Source: CAYJPV01 sp964372095
GTDB taxonomy: Bacteria; Acidobacteriota; Vicinamibacteria; Vicinamibacterales; JAKQTR01
Reading direction: 5' to 3'
Assembly (NCBI GenBank): GCA_964372095.1
Contig: CAYJPV010000020.1
Span: 1-64,000, forward strand
Length of the DNA: 64,000 nucleotides
Part shown: one piece after another, positions 1 through 7,519 of the stretch
Layout: each line of letters opens with the position of its first letter
Numbering within the stretch: the stretch's first letter is position 1
Made by a program: the position numbers and the translations under genes
The notes under the pieces: generated by a model
Databases searched by the model: none
Told to the model about the DNA's origin: nothing
What the model saw: the letters and a program-made list of their open reading frames with translations, nothing else

Positions 1-35
1 CCTCTAGCCTCTAGCCTCTAGCCTCTAGCCCCTAG
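1..35. repeat. Heptamer tandem repeat upstream of rpiB
   Basis: Four perfect copies of CCTCTAG are followed by CCCCTAG. Read on the minus strand the unit is TAGAGGC or TAGGGGC, the same family that occurs near 14530 and directly after several stop codons in this window. The array is cut by the window edge, so its full length is unknown. It ends immediately before the -10-like hexamer of rpiB. Confidence 0.95.
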
Positions 36-41
36 TACAAT
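36..41 (+). promoter_or_regulatory. -10-like box of rpiB, probable leaderless start
   Basis: TACAAT (5 of 6 matches to TATAAT) lies exactly 6 nt before the GTG start of rpiB. At that spacing the transcript would begin at or next to the start codon, which fits the absence of a Shine-Dalgarno sequence. No good -35 box is visible in the heptamer array upstream. This is inferred from sequence alone. Confidence 0.45.
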
Positions 42-47
42 CCCCCC

Positions 48-515
48 GTGCACGTTGCCATCGCATCGGATCACGCGGGGTTTGCGCTCAAAGAGGACCT
101 CAAGCGGTTCCTGGACGAACTGCAGGTCCCGTACGACGACCTCGGGCCGGTCACCGACGCGCCGGTGGACTACCCCGACTTTGCCGCGGCCGTGTCCCGC
201 GCCGTGCTCGACGGCCGGGCCGAGCGCGGCATCCTGATCTGCGGCACAGGCATCGGCATGTCTATCGCCGCCAACAAGATCCCCGGGATTCGAGCGGCAC
301 TGCTCACCGACGAACAGACGGCGCGCCTGAGCCGCCAGCACAACAACGCCAACGTCATGGCGGTCGGAGGCCGGGTCACCCCCCCCGCCGCCGCCCGCGC
401 CATCGTCCGGGCGTTTCTCGCGACCGCGTTCGAAGGCGGCCGGCACCAGCGGCGCCTCGACCGCATCACCCGACTGGAATCCAGCCCCGATCAGACACGG
501 ACGGACCCATCATGA
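48..515 (+). CDS. rpiB: Ribose-5-phosphate isomerase B
   Basis: The 155-aa protein belongs to the RpiB/LacAB family, which interconverts ribose 5-phosphate and ribulose 5-phosphate in the non-oxidative pentose phosphate pathway. The N-terminus (MHVAIASDHAGF) is the family signature. The active-site loop ILICGTGIGMSIAANK carries the catalytic Cys at about residue 65, and RQHNNANVM follows near residue 100. The length is normal for the family. The start is GTG with no Shine-Dalgarno sequence and a TACAAT box 6 nt upstream. The stop overlaps the glyA start as ATGA, so the two are probably translationally coupled. The C-terminal 20 residues extend slightly beyond the conserved fold. Confidence 0.95.
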   Translation: MHVAIASDHAGFALKEDLKRFLDELQVPYDDLGPVTDAPVDYPDFAAAVSRAVLDGRAERGILICGTGIGMSIAANKIPGIRAALLTDEQTARLSRQHNNANVMAVGGRVTPPAAARAIVRAFLATAFEGGRHQRRLDRITRLESSPDQTRTDPS

Positions 516-1786
516 CCAGCGCCACGACCGCCCACCTGCGCAGCCTGTTCGAGACCGACCCGGAGGTGGCCGACGCGATTCGCCACGAAGTCGAACGCCA
601 GGCCGACGGCCTCGAACTGATCGCCTCGGAGAACTTCGTCAGCCGGGCGGTACTCGAGGCCGCGGGCTCGGTGATGACCAACAAGTACGCGGAAGGGTAT
701 CCGGGCCGCCGGTACTATGGCGGCTGCGAGTACGTGGATGTCGTCGAGCGGCTGGCGATCGACCGCGCGAAGGCCCTGTTCGGCGCGGAACACGCCAACG
801 TGCAGCCGCACTCGGGTGCCCAGGCCAACATGAGCGTGTACTTCACGCTGCTGAAGCCGGGCGACACCGTGCTCGGCCTGAACCTGTCGCACGGCGGGCA
901 CCTGACGCACGGGCATCCGCTGAACTTCTCGGGCAAGCTCTACAACATCGTGCCCTACGGCGTCCGCCAGGAAGACGAACGGCTCGACTACGACGAGATT
1001 GCGCGCCTGGCCCTCGAGCACAAGCCGCAGATGATCATGGTGGGCGCGAGCGCCTATCCGCGTCTCATCGACTTCGCGCGCATCCGCCAGGCGGCCGACG
1101 CGGTGGGAGCGGCCATGGTCACCGACATGGCGCACATCGCCGGCCTCGTGGCCGGGGGCATGCACCCGAGCCCGGTGCCCTATTCGGATTTCGTCACCAC
1201 GACGACGCACAAGACCCTGCGGGGCCCGCGCGCCGGCCTGGTGCTGTGCCGGGAGGCGCGGGCGAAGGATCTCGACCGCAGCGTGTTCCCCGGCGTGCAG
1301 GGCGGCCCGCTCATGCACGTCATCGCGGCCAAGGCGGTGTGCTTCAAGGAAGCCGCCGAACCGACCTTCGCCGCCTACCAGCGGCAGATCGTCCTGAACG
1401 CGGCGCGCCTGGCGTCGGTCATCGCGGCACAGGGGTTCCGGCTGGTCTCGGGCGGTACGGACAACCACCTCATGCTCGTGGACGTCTGGTCGAAGGGCCT
1501 CACGGGCAAAGACGCCACGACGGCGCTGGGCAAAGCGGGCATTACGGTCAACCAGAACACGATTCCGTTCGACCAGAACCCGCCCCTCAAGGCCAGCGGC
1601 ATCCGCATCGGCACGCCGGCCGTGACCACGCGCGGCATGGTCGAATCCGACATGGACATCATCGGCGAACTGATTGCGCGGGTGCTCGCGGCGCCCACGG
1701 ACGATCGCGTGCACCAGATGGTTCGTGCCGAGGTGGAAACGCTGTGCCGGAAGTTCCCGCTGTACCCGGACCTGCTCGCCCGCTGA
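512..1786 (+). CDS. glyA: Serine hydroxymethyltransferase
   Basis: The 424-aa PLP enzyme converts serine and tetrahydrofolate to glycine and 5,10-methylene-tetrahydrofolate. Recognisable signatures are LELIASENF near residue 35, NKYAEGYPGRRYYGG at 57-71, HSGAQAN near 100 and the PLP-lysine motif TTTHKTLRGPR with Lys at about 234. Near the C-terminus GIRIGTPAVTTRG is also typical. Length matches the family (about 415-430). The ATG overlaps the rpiB stop by 4 bp, and the helicase gene follows after 17 bp. One-carbon supply next to a pentose phosphate enzyme is a plausible housekeeping pair. Confidence 0.97.
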   Translation: MTSATTAHLRSLFETDPEVADAIRHEVERQADGLELIASENFVSRAVLEAAGSVMTNKYAEGYPGRRYYGGCEYVDVVERLAIDRAKALFGAEHANVQPHSGAQANMSVYFTLLKPGDTVLGLNLSHGGHLTHGHPLNFSGKLYNIVPYGVRQEDERLDYDEIARLALEHKPQMIMVGASAYPRLIDFARIRQAADAVGAAMVTDMAHIAGLVAGGMHPSPVPYSDFVTTTTHKTLRGPRAGLVLCREARAKDLDRSVFPGVQGGPLMHVIAAKAVCFKEAAEPTFAAYQRQIVLNAARLASVIAAQGFRLVSGGTDNHLMLVDVWSKGLTGKDATTALGKAGITVNQNTIPFDQNPPLKASGIRIGTPAVTTRGMVESDMDIIGELIARVLAAPTDDRVHQMVRAEVETLCRKFPLYPDLLAR

Positions 1787-1803
1787 CCACCACGGTCGGC
1801 TAC

Positions 1804-3762
1804 GTGTTCTCGGACGACGGCCCGCTGGCGCGGGTCGTCGACGAGTTCGAAGCCCGCGCGGGCCAGCGCGAGATGGCGGACGCCGTGGCGGGCGTCGTGA
1901 GCGACGGCGGCGTGCTGCTGGCCGAAGCGGGCACGGGCACGGGCAAGACGCTGGCCTACCTGGTGCCGGCCATCCTCAGCGGGCGCCGCGCGCTCGTCTC
2001 CACCGGGACGAAGAACCTCCAGGAGCAGATCTACTTCAAGGACGTCCCGCTGCTGCAGCGGGCGCTGGGCGTGCCCTTCACCGCCACCTACATGAAGGGC
2101 CGCGGCAACTACCTGTGCCAGCACCGGTTCGCGGCGCTGCGCGACGACACGGGCGCCGGCACGCCGGCCGACCGCATCTACCTGCAGATGGTGGACGACT
2201 GGGCCGCGTCCACCGAGACGGGCGACCGCGCGGAACTGGCGGACCTGCCGGAAGACGTGGCGTTCTGGAGCGACATCGCCGCGACGGCCGAGAACTGCGT
2301 CGGCAACCAGTGCCCCGATTACGAGAGCTGCTTCGTCACCCGGATGCGCCAGCGCGCGGCGGCGTCCGACGTGGTGATCGTCAACCACCACCTGCTGTGC
2401 GCAGACGCCGCCGTGCGCCAGAGCGCGTACGGCGAAGTGATCCCCCAGTGCGACGTGGCCATCATCGACGAAGCGCACCAGCTCGAGGACGTGGCCACGA
2501 ACTACTTCGGCGTCACGGTCAGCAACCACCGCGTGGACGATCTGCTGCGCGACGGCATGCGCCTGGCCACGGGCGGCACGGTGGCGGACGACACGGGGGA
2601 GTTCGTGCGGGCGCTGCGCCACGTCGGGGACACGGCCCGCGAGTTCTGGAGCGCGCTCACGCTGGCGCGGTACGAAGGCGGGGCGCTGGCGGCGGCGGTC
2701 TCGACGGCGACGACCGACGGCCGGGTGCGCGTGGGCCCGTCGCAGCTCGAACCCGGCGCCGAGCCCGGCGCGCGGCTCGTGGACGCCTGCGACGCCCTGC
2801 AGGGCGCCATCGTGCTGCTGCCGGACACCGACGAAGACCTGAAGACGCTCGGCGGGCGGGCCGGCGCGCTGCGCGACGACCTGCGCTTCCTCCTGCGGGC
2901 CACGGACCGGGACTACGTCTTCTACCTCGAATGGCGCAGCCGCGGCGTCTTCCTGAAGGCATCGCCCGTGGACGTCTCGGACATCATCCGCCAGACGCTG
3001 CTCGACCGGTTCAGCGCCACGGTCTTCACGTCGGCCACCCTCGCGGTGGACGGCTCGTTCGACTACATGCGCGGGCGGCTCGGCATCGGCCGCTCGATCG
3101 ATCTCCGGCTGCCGTCGGAATTCGACTACGCCCGGCAGTCGATTCTGTACCTCCCGCCGCGCATGCCCTCGCCCAAGACCCCGGCGTTCGCCGAGGCGGT
3201 GGCGGCGCAGGTGATCGAGATCCTGAAGCGGACGTACGGGCGCGCGTTCGTCCTGTTCACCAGTTACGCCATGCTGCGAAGCGTGCAGGCCGCCGTCGCG
3301 GACGAACTGGAATTCCCGATGCTCGTCCAGGGATCGGCGCCCCGGTCGGTGCTGCTCCAGCAGTTCCGATCGACGCCGCACGCGGTCCTGCTCGCCACGT
3401 CCAGCTTCTGGCAGGGTGTGGACGTCGTGGGTGACGCCCTGAGCTGCGTCATCATCGACCGCCTGCCGTTCGCGTCGCCGGCCGAGCCGGTGGTGGCCGC
3501 CCGCCTCGAAGCGATCGCCGAGCGCGGCGGCGACGGATTCGCGGATCTGCAGGTCCCGCTGGCCATTCTGGCGCTGCTGCAGGGACTCGGGCGGCTGCTG
3601 CGGCACCGCCGCGACCGGGGTGTCCTGGCCATTCTCGACCCGCGCATCCGGACGATGGGTTATGGCCAGCGGTTCATCGGGTCGCTGCCCCCGGCCCCGG
3701 TGACCGCGAATCTCGACGACATCACCCGGTTCTTCGATCGCACGGACCGGGAGGGGGAGTAG
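1804..3762 (+). CDS. DinG/XPD-type Fe-S ATP-dependent DNA helicase
   Basis: The 652-aa superfamily 2 helicase resembles DinG and YoaA, 5'-3' helicases that unwind R-loops, forks and structured DNA. Walker A is EAGTGTGKT at about residues 41-49, four cysteines at about 105, 165, 170 and 176 form the iron-sulfur cluster site, the DEAH box is at about 222, and motif VI reads QGLGRLLR near the C-terminus. No N-terminal exonuclease domain is present. The open frame continues upstream through glyA, but family homology begins around MFSDDGPLARVV, so the GTG at 1804 is preferred; it lies 17 bp after the glyA stop. DinG and YoaA cannot be told apart from sequence inspection. Confidence 0.9.
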   Translation: MFSDDGPLARVVDEFEARAGQREMADAVAGVVSDGGVLLAEAGTGTGKTLAYLVPAILSGRRALVSTGTKNLQEQIYFKDVPLLQRALGVPFTATYMKGRGNYLCQHRFAALRDDTGAGTPADRIYLQMVDDWAASTETGDRAELADLPEDVAFWSDIAATAENCVGNQCPDYESCFVTRMRQRAAASDVVIVNHHLLCADAAVRQSAYGEVIPQCDVAIIDEAHQLEDVATNYFGVTVSNHRVDDLLRDGMRLATGGTVADDTGEFVRALRHVGDTAREFWSALTLARYEGGALAAAVSTATTDGRVRVGPSQLEPGAEPGARLVDACDALQGAIVLLPDTDEDLKTLGGRAGALRDDLRFLLRATDRDYVFYLEWRSRGVFLKASPVDVSDIIRQTLLDRFSATVFTSATLAVDGSFDYMRGRLGIGRSIDLRLPSEFDYARQSILYLPPRMPSPKTPAFAEAVAAQVIEILKRTYGRAFVLFTSYAMLRSVQAAVADELEFPMLVQGSAPRSVLLQQFRSTPHAVLLATSSFWQGVDVVGDALSCVIIDRLPFASPAEPVVAARLEAIAERGGDGFADLQVPLAILALLQGLGRLLRHRRDRGVLAILDPRIRTMGYGQRFIGSLPPAPVTANLDDITRFFDRTDREGE

Positions 3763-3767
3763 CGGCG

Positions 3768-3783
3768 ATCGGCGAAGGCCGAT
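3768..3783 (+). terminator. Hairpin after the DinG-like gene
   Basis: ATCGGC and GCCGAT form a perfect 6-bp stem around a GAAG loop, starting 6 nt after the stop codon. There is no U-run, so intrinsic termination is uncertain. The units after the TAG stop (TAGCGGC, GATCGGC, GAAGGCC, GATAGTC) look like degenerate 7-bp repeats in register with the stop. Confidence 0.4.
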
Positions 3784-3891
3784 AGTCGTCTTCCGCAGGT
3801 CGCGCCGGCCGGCGGTTTCGGTGTACACTGGTGGCGATCGTTCGTCGGTTCTTTCACCTTTTCTAATCCTTTCCTGCTACGGAGGAGCTCC

Positions 3892-4866
3892 ATGCTTCGC
3901 CTCACCTCCGGCCGCACCGCGATCGTCATCCTGATCGCGCTCGTGGCCGTCCTGTTCGCAACCCCCAGCTACGCCCAGACCGGCATGGTCAAGGGCAAGG
4001 TTCTCGATGGCGCCGGCAAGCCGCTGGAGAAGGCCAAGCTGGTCATCGAGTACAAAGACGGCGTCAACCGGAAATACGAAGTCTCCACGAACAAGAAAGG
4101 CGAGTTCATCCAGATCGGGCTGCCGCCGGGCGCATACATCATCACGGCGTCCTTCAAGGATCTGGGCGAGCAGGCTTTCGACGTCCGTGTCCGCCTGGGC
4201 GACGCGGCCGAAGTGAACTTCATGCTGGGCGGCGGCGAAGCCGGCAAAGGCGGCATGAGCAAGGAAGACGCGGCGAAAGCCGCGTCGCTGAAGGCCGTCT
4301 TCGAGCAGGGCGTCGAATTGAGCAAGACGGGCGATTTCGACGGGGCCATCGCGAAGTTCACCGAAGCGTCCACGCTCGTGCCGAACTGCTACGACTGCTT
4401 CTACAACATCGGCTACGCGCAGATGCAGAAGAAGGACTACGAACAGGCCGAGATCGCGTTCAATAAGGCCATCGAGTTCAAGGCCAACTACGTGGACGCC
4501 TACAACGGCCTGGCCACGGTCTACAACGCCCAGAAGAAGTTCGACAAGGCAGCCGAGATGGGCGCCAAGGCGGCTGAACTGGCCGCGGCGGCCGGCCCCG
4601 GCGGGTCGGGCGGCGTGGACGCCGAATACAACCAGGGCGTCATCCTGTGGAACGCGGGCAAGATCTCCGAAGCGAAGGCGCACTTCGAAAAGGTCATCTT
4701 CATGAAGCCCGACCACGCCGACGCGCACTACCAGGTCGGCATGGCGAACCTGAACGAAGGCAAGATGGCTGAAGCGGCGGCGATGTTCGAAAAGTACATC
4801 CAGCTCGCGCCGGACGGCCAGTACGCGGCAACCGTGAAGGGCATCCTGCCGCAGATCAAGAAGTAA
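3892..4866 (+). CDS. Secreted protein with Cna/CarboxypepD-like domain and TPR repeats
   Basis: The 324-aa protein has an N-terminal signal peptide (Arg near the start, hydrophobic core IVILIALVAVLFA, cleavage after SYA at about residue 28). Residues 29-110 form a carboxypeptidase-regulatory-like beta-sandwich (GKVLDGAGKPLEKAKL, then GAYIITASFKDLG). Residues 140-324 contain tetratricopeptide repeats with the usual A-x-x-x-F-x-x-A-I spacing (GDFDGAIAKFTEAS, KDYEQAEIAFNKAI, KISEAKAHFEKVI, KMAEAAAMFEKYI). It is probably a periplasmic or outer-membrane-associated scaffold. The same N-terminal domain type occurs in the two receptors of this window. A strong GGAGGAG Shine-Dalgarno lies just upstream of the ATG. 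The specific function is unknown. Confidence 0.85.
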   Translation: MLRLTSGRTAIVILIALVAVLFATPSYAQTGMVKGKVLDGAGKPLEKAKLVIEYKDGVNRKYEVSTNKKGEFIQIGLPPGAYIITASFKDLGEQAFDVRVRLGDAAEVNFMLGGGEAGKGGMSKEDAAKAASLKAVFEQGVELSKTGDFDGAIAKFTEASTLVPNCYDCFYNIGYAQMQKKDYEQAEIAFNKAIEFKANYVDAYNGLATVYNAQKKFDKAAEMGAKAAELAAAAGPGGSGGVDAEYNQGVILWNAGKISEAKAHFEKVIFMKPDHADAHYQVGMANLNEGKMAEAAAMFEKYIQLAPDGQYAATVKGILPQIKK

Positions 4867-4870
4867 GGCC

Positions 4871-5584
4871 GTGGCGGAGGGGCTCGCGCTCGACCCGACC
4901 ATCTCCGCCAACCTGGCCGACGTTCGAACCCGTCTGGCCCGCGCCGCGTCGCGGGCCGGGCGGGATGTCTCCTCCATCCGCCTCGTTGCCGTCTCCAAGA
5001 CCCACCCTGTTGACGCCGTCCTGGCAGCGCTGCGCGCCGGCCAGACGATGTTCGGCGAGAACCGCGTCCAGGAAGCCCTACAGAAGATCTCGGCATCATC
5101 CGATACGCCCATCGAGTGGCATCTGATCGGCCACCTGCAGTCGAACAAAGCGCGAAAGGCCGCGGAATCGTTCGCCTGCATCCACTCCATCGACAGCGTG
5201 GACCTGCTCCGGCGGGTCGACGGCGGGGCCGTGGAGTGCGGGACCAGGCCCACGGCCCTCGTGCAGGTGGATCTGGCCGGTGAACCGACCAAGCACGGCG
5301 CCACGCTCGACACGCTGCTGCCGCTGTTCGACGGGGCGGCCCGCTGCCGGGCGGTGAGCGTGACCGGGCTGATGGTGCTGCCGCCGTTCGCCGACGACCC
5401 CGAAGACGCCCGTCCGTATTTCCGGCGGCTTCGGGAACTCCGCGACGAACTGGCGGTCAGGGGTGTGCCCGCGTCGATGCTCCACGAGCTGTCGATGGGC
5501 ATGAGCCACGACTTCGAAGTGGCCGTCGAAGAAGGCGCCACGCTGGTCCGCGTGGGCACGTCCATCTTCGGCACCCGGGGCTGA
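4871..5584 (+). CDS. YggS-family pyridoxal phosphate homeostasis protein
   Basis: The 237-aa protein belongs to the YggS/PROSC (PLPBP) family, single-domain alanine-racemase-fold proteins that bind PLP and buffer vitamin B6 and amino-acid pools without known catalysis. The PLP lysine is in LVAVSKTHP (about Lys43). FGENRVQEA, WHLIGHLQSNKARKA and the C-terminal SMGMSHDFEVAVEEG plus VRVGTSIFG are family signatures. The GTG start lies 4 nt after the TPR gene stop, so they probably share a transcript. In many bacteria yggS neighbours cell-division genes; here the next gene is DivIVA-like, which fits that pattern. Confidence 0.93.
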   Translation: MAEGLALDPTISANLADVRTRLARAASRAGRDVSSIRLVAVSKTHPVDAVLAALRAGQTMFGENRVQEALQKISASSDTPIEWHLIGHLQSNKARKAAESFACIHSIDSVDLLRRVDGGAVECGTRPTALVQVDLAGEPTKHGATLDTLLPLFDGAARCRAVSVTGLMVLPPFADDPEDARPYFRRLRELRDELAVRGVPASMLHELSMGMSHDFEVAVEEGATLVRVGTSIFGTRG

Positions 5585-5659
5585 TCCGTTTTCGAGGACC
5601 GTGCGGACGGCGGCAGGGCGATACCCGCCCGCGGCGTCGCGCGCGTCTGGAGCACAGGC

Positions 5660-6244
5660 ATGAACGTCACTCCGCTCGACCTCCGCCAGCAGCACTTCCG
5701 TACGGCCATGCGAGGCTTCGACAAGACGGAGGTCATCGCGTTCCTCGTGGAGGCCGCCGACGACTACGAAGCCGCGCTCCACGAGACCGAACGCCTGCGC
5801 CAGGACGTCGCCCGCCTCGCCGGCCAGCTGGCGGAGCATCAGGAACACGAGCGGAACCTGCGCAATACGCTGCTGACGGCGCAGCGGCTGGCCGACGAGA
5901 TCAAGGACAACGCGCAACGGCAGGCGGCCACGGTCCTGAAAGAGGCCGAGTCGCGCGCTTCGCTCGTGCTCGAGAAGGCCCAGGCGCGGCTGGAAGACGT
6001 CCAGCGCGAGATCGACGGCCTGCGCCTGAAACGCCGGGACGCCGAGACGGCCGTCGAGTCGGTGATCGGCAACCTGAAGAACACGCTCGAGTTCATCCGC
6101 GAGCAGGACGCGCGCGACGAGCGGGCCGACAAGGTGGTCATGCACCGTCCCCGGCACACCGACGGGCGTGAAACGATGCAGGGCTGGTCGCAGACCCGGA
6201 GCAGCGACGCCGCCGAAGAGCCTGAGGCCGCCGCCGCAAGGTAG
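5660..6244 (+). CDS. DivIVA-domain coiled-coil protein
   Basis: The 194-aa protein starts with the DivIVA membrane-binding and tropomyosin-like domain: TPLDLRQQHFRTAMRGFDKTEVIAFL (pieces at residues 4-30), followed by a long charged coiled coil to about residue 155 and a low-complexity tail. DivIVA proteins sense negative membrane curvature and organise poles or septa. A GGAG element 9 nt before the ATG supports the start. Position after yggS matches the yggS-divIVA arrangement of ylm-type division clusters, although the ylm genes sepF and yggT are absent. The stop codon TAG is also the start of the -10-like box of hutI. Confidence 0.85.
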   Translation: MNVTPLDLRQQHFRTAMRGFDKTEVIAFLVEAADDYEAALHETERLRQDVARLAGQLAEHQEHERNLRNTLLTAQRLADEIKDNAQRQAATVLKEAESRASLVLEKAQARLEDVQREIDGLRLKRRDAETAVESVIGNLKNTLEFIREQDARDERADKVVMHRPRHTDGRETMQGWSQTRSSDAAEEPEAAAAR

Positions 6245-6247
6245 AAT
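6242..6247 (+). promoter_or_regulatory. -10-like box of hutI, probable leaderless start
   Basis: TAGAAT (5 of 6 to TATAAT) sits exactly 6 nt before the hutI GTG and overlaps the stop codon of the DivIVA-like gene. The arrangement equals that of rpiB. No convincing -35 box was seen in the upstream coding sequence. Confidence 0.4.
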
Positions 6248-6253
6248 GGGCTC

Positions 6254-7519
6254 GTGCCTGCTGCCCTGCTGATTCGCGACGCCAAGACGATCTTCACCTG
6301 CGCCGGTCCCGCCCCCAGGCGGGGCCACGATCAGGCTGACGCACGTCCCCTCTCGAACGCCTCCATCCTCGCCGTCGACGGCACCATCGTCTACGTCGGT
6401 TCCTCCGCGGATGCCATGCGGCACCTCCCGGCGGGCACCGCCGTGCACGAACTCGACGCGTCGGGCCGCACGGTCGTCCCGGGATTCGTCGATCCCCACA
6501 CCCACGTCATCTATGGCGGCGACCGGCGCGAAGAGTTGCGCCGCCGCCTGGCTGGAGCCACGTACGCCGAGATTGCCGCCGCCGGCGGCGGCATCCTGTC
6601 CACCGTGCGCGACACGCGGGCCGCCACCGACGGCGAACTGGCCGACGCGTCCCGCGCGCGCCTCGACGACATGCTGCGCGCCGGCACGACGACGGCAGAG
6701 GCCAAGAGCGGCTATGGGCTCGATCCCGAGTCCGAACTCAAGATGCTGCGCGTCATCCGCCAGCTCGACCGCGAACATCCCATCGATCTGGTCGCGACGT
6801 TCATGGGCGCCCACGAGATTCCCGCCGAGCACCGCGCGAACCGTCGTTTCTACATCGATCAGGTCGTCCGCCAGATGATCCCGGCGGTGGCCGGCGACGG
6901 TCTCGCCGAGTGGTGCGATGTCTTCTGCGAGAACGGGGTTTACACACCGGAGGAAACCATCGAGATTCTGGAGGCCGGCAAACGCCACGGCCTCAAGGCG
7001 CGGGTCCACGCGGACGAGCTGGCCGAAAGCGGCGGCTCGCTGGTGGCCGCCCAGGTCGGCGCGCGGTCGGCGGACCACCTGCTCTACACCGGCCCGCGCG
7101 GCATCGAAGCCATGCGCGACGCCGGCGTCGTCGCCACGTTCCTGCCGATTGCGGCCTTCTACCTGAAGATTGGGCGCTACGCCCCGGCGCGCGAGTTCAT
7201 TTCGGCCGGCGTGCCGGTCGCCCTGGCCACGGACCTGAACCCGGGAGGCGGGTTCTCGCCGTCCATGCCGTTTGCCATGTCGCTCGCGTGTTTCGCCATG
7301 CGGATGACGATGGAAGAGGCCCTCGTGGCCGCGACGATCAATGCGGCGTACGCCGTGGATCGCCACGATCGTGTCGGTTCGCTCGAACCCGGCAAACGCC
7401 TCGACGCCGTCATTCTCGACGGCGACGCGGTTGACCTCCTGAAGGTGGGCGTGCCGGCCATTCAGACTGTTGTGAAAAACGGCGTGGTCGTCGCCACGCC
7501 GGCACCGTCACGCACATGA
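6254..7519 (+). CDS. hutI: Imidazolonepropionase
   Basis: The 421-aa amidohydrolase opens 4-imidazolone-5-propanoate to N-formimino-L-glutamate in histidine degradation. The metal-binding motif DPHTH (His at about 82 and 84) is followed by VIYGGDRREELRRRLAGATY, and the C-terminal half has TDLNPGGGFSPSMPF, diagnostic of HutI rather than other amidohydrolases. Length matches the family. No hutH, hutU or formiminotransferase gene is visible in the window, so the pathway partners must lie elsewhere. The start is GTG without a Shine-Dalgarno sequence. The stop overlaps the next gene as ATGA. Confidence 0.95.
   Translation: MPAALLIRDAKTIFTCAGPAPRRGHDQADARPLSNASILAVDGTIVYVGSSADAMRHLPAGTAVHELDASGRTVVPGFVDPHTHVIYGGDRREELRRRLAGATYAEIAAAGGGILSTVRDTRAATDGELADASRARLDDMLRAGTTTAEAKSGYGLDPESELKMLRVIRQLDREHPIDLVATFMGAHEIPAEHRANRRFYIDQVVRQMIPAVAGDGLAEWCDVFCENGVYTPEETIEILEAGKRHGLKARVHADELAESGGSLVAAQVGARSADHLLYTGPRGIEAMRDAGVVATFLPIAAFYLKIGRYAPAREFISAGVPVALATDLNPGGGFSPSMPFAMSLACFAMRMTMEEALVAATINAAYAVDRHDRVGSLEPGKRLDAVILDGDAVDLLKVGVPAIQTVVKNGVVVATPAPSRT

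Noticed and set aside
1375..3828. Long minus-strand open frame of 817 codons opposite the helicase
   Set aside because: It mirrors glyA and dinG, is full of Arg, Gly and His, and has no family signature; high GC produces such shadow frames.
5096..7366. 756-codon minus-strand frame opposite yggS, divIVA and hutI
   Set aside because: It is complementary to three well-supported genes and has no recognisable domain.
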